DNA of 6,460 nt. Source: 12-FULL-44-12b sp964348525 (GTDB lineage Bacteria > Patescibacteriota > Minisyncoccia > Phycocordibacterales > Zambryskibacteraceae). The translations under genes and the position numbers were made by a program. The number at the start of each line of letters is the position of its first letter. Position 1 is the first letter of the stretch. The stretch lies in contig CAYGCY010000014.1 of the NCBI GenBank assembly GCA_964348525.1, forward strand, positions 1 to 6,460. Direction: 5' to 3'. The notes beneath the pieces were generated by a model that worked only from the letters and a program-made list of their open reading frames with translations, was not told the origin of the DNA and did no database searches. Shown one piece after another: positions 5,942-6,460 of this stretch.

Positions 5942-6397
5942 ATGAGTAATAGCAAAGAGTTGGAACGGCTCTGGAGACTCCAGACCAAGGTCAACATGCT
6001 TGTCTCCGATGGCAAGCGTAGTGCCTCGGTCGTTGCAGATGCACTTCAGGCAATTCTAGATCAGTCGCCCCCCAAGTTCGAACTCTACCTCTTCGGCAAG
6101 CAGAACATCGGAGCGTGGGAGATGGGGTACGAAATCGAGAAACACCTTAAGAAGACGGGCCTCATCAATAGTTGTCTTAGGAAGGACGATGATGTGGTCA
6201 AGAGCTGGATTACCAAGCCCGAAACCTACCCAGAAGAATTCAAAGGGAAATCAATCTACCTTTGGAAGTCCGCCGAAGGTCGTGGTAGCGACCGCAGGGT
6301 TCCATGCCTCTTCTGGCGCGGGGACCGGGTTCTGCTCTCCTGGCACCCCACCCACATTGTTTGGGATAGTGGCGACCCCGCTGTTCTCGTAAAGTAG
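5942..6397 (+). CDS. Orphan tryptophan-rich hypothetical protein with strong expression signals
   Basis: I do not recognise a named family for this 151-residue protein. Residues 1-40 look helical and amphipathic and hold LVSDGKRSASVVADALQAIL (20-39). I recall similar N-terminal segments (GKRS, then LQ-I) in Parcubacteria hypothetical proteins, but cannot check this here. The rest is probably a compact alpha/beta domain. Residues 41-110 include FELYLFGKQNIGAW, and the C-terminal part reads PCLFWRGDRVLLSWHP (121-136). Seven tryptophans (W11, 59, 89, 108, 125, 134, 141) make 4.6% of residues. There is no signal peptide or membrane segment, so it is probably cytoplasmic. GC is about 53% by hand count, with many C/G-ending codons, clearly above its neighbours. 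It has its own promoter, structured leader, AAGGAG and a very strong terminator, so it is a monocistronic, likely well-expressed unit. Coding status is supported by these signals and by codon-like composition. Confidence 0.85.
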   Translation: MSNSKELERLWRLQTKVNMLVSDGKRSASVVADALQAILDQSPPKFELYLFGKQNIGAWEMGYEIEKHLKKTGLINSCLRKDDDVVKSWITKPETYPEEFKGKSIYLWKSAEGRGSDRRVPCLFWRGDRVLLSWHPTHIVWDSGDPAVLVK

Positions 6398-6409
6398 AAT
6401 TTTACTCTC

Positions 6410-6458
6410 AGGCCCTCATTCCGCTGTAGCGGAATGAGGGCCTTGTTGTTTATGTTTG
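6410..6458 (+). terminator. Very strong intrinsic terminator of the orphan gene
   Basis: Perfect 16-nt arms 6410-6425 and 6428-6443 (AGGCCCTCATTCCGCT and its complement) surround GT. In practice this is a stem of about 15 bp with a TGTA loop. A T-rich tract follows (TTGTTGTTTATGTTT). It starts 12 nt after the stop codon. The U-run is interrupted by G and A, but the stem is exceptionally stable. Confidence 0.92.
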
Positions 6459-6460
6459 AT

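Noticed and set aside
5734..6015. 93-codon - strand open frame spanning the recJ end and the orphan leader
   Set aside because: It runs through the promoter, leader hairpins and Shine-Dalgarno of the orphan gene and shows no family motif.
6189..6392. 67-codon open frame in a second + strand frame inside the orphan gene
   Set aside because: No ribosome binding site and a low-complexity, Pro/Ser/Gly-rich product typical of off-frame reading in GC-rich sequence.
1802..6397. UGA recoded as glycine, as in Absconditabacteria/Gracilibacteria
   Set aside because: All conserved genes are full length under the standard code with no in-frame TGA, so nothing here supports recoding.

Overview
The window looks like a compact, AT-rich bacterial chromosome segment, most likely from the Candidate Phyla Radiation (Patescibacteria, Parcubacteria-like). 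This is an inference from several traits. Gene spacing is very short, proteins are trimmed (a 374-residue Pgk), and a PilB/GspE-type ATPase is present. Most starts lack a Shine-Dalgarno sequence, and the Pgk and TpiA sequences have a Parcubacteria-like flavour. No taxonomic marker such as rRNA is present, so the placement is not proven.

Layout. 1-30 is the terminator of a gene lying before the window. 47-1804 (+) encodes a PilB/GspE-family type IV pilus assembly ATPase whose His box, zinc cysteines and Walker B glutamate are substituted. 1849-3721 (+) is a two-gene glycolytic operon, tpiA-pgk, with a 14-nt gene overlap and its own promoter. 3730-4128 (-) encodes a HIT-family nucleotide hydrolase/transferase that converges on pgk and diverges from recJ. 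4158-5783 (+) is recJ, with all DHH-family catalytic motifs present. 5942-6397 (+) encodes an unrecognised 151-residue, tryptophan-rich protein with a consensus-like promoter, a leader holding several hairpins, a strong Shine-Dalgarno and a very strong terminator ending at the right edge.

How the parts relate. TpiA and Pgk catalyse nearby steps of lower glycolysis and are probably co-translated. HIT and recJ appear to share one symmetric -10 element (TATAATA) read in both directions. The pilB-like gene, tpiA and the HIT gene each have a -10-like hexamer ending 7-8 nt before the ATG, which suggests leaderless mRNAs. The last gene is built differently: about 53% GC by hand count against roughly 33-50% in sampled neighbour lines, a long 5' leader and AAGGAG. 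It is the least explained part of the window. All six genes end in TAG.

I see no mobile element, CRISPR array, tRNA or rRNA. No complete new multi-gene system is evident. The best leads are the degenerate PilB-like ATPase and the structured-leader orphan gene.
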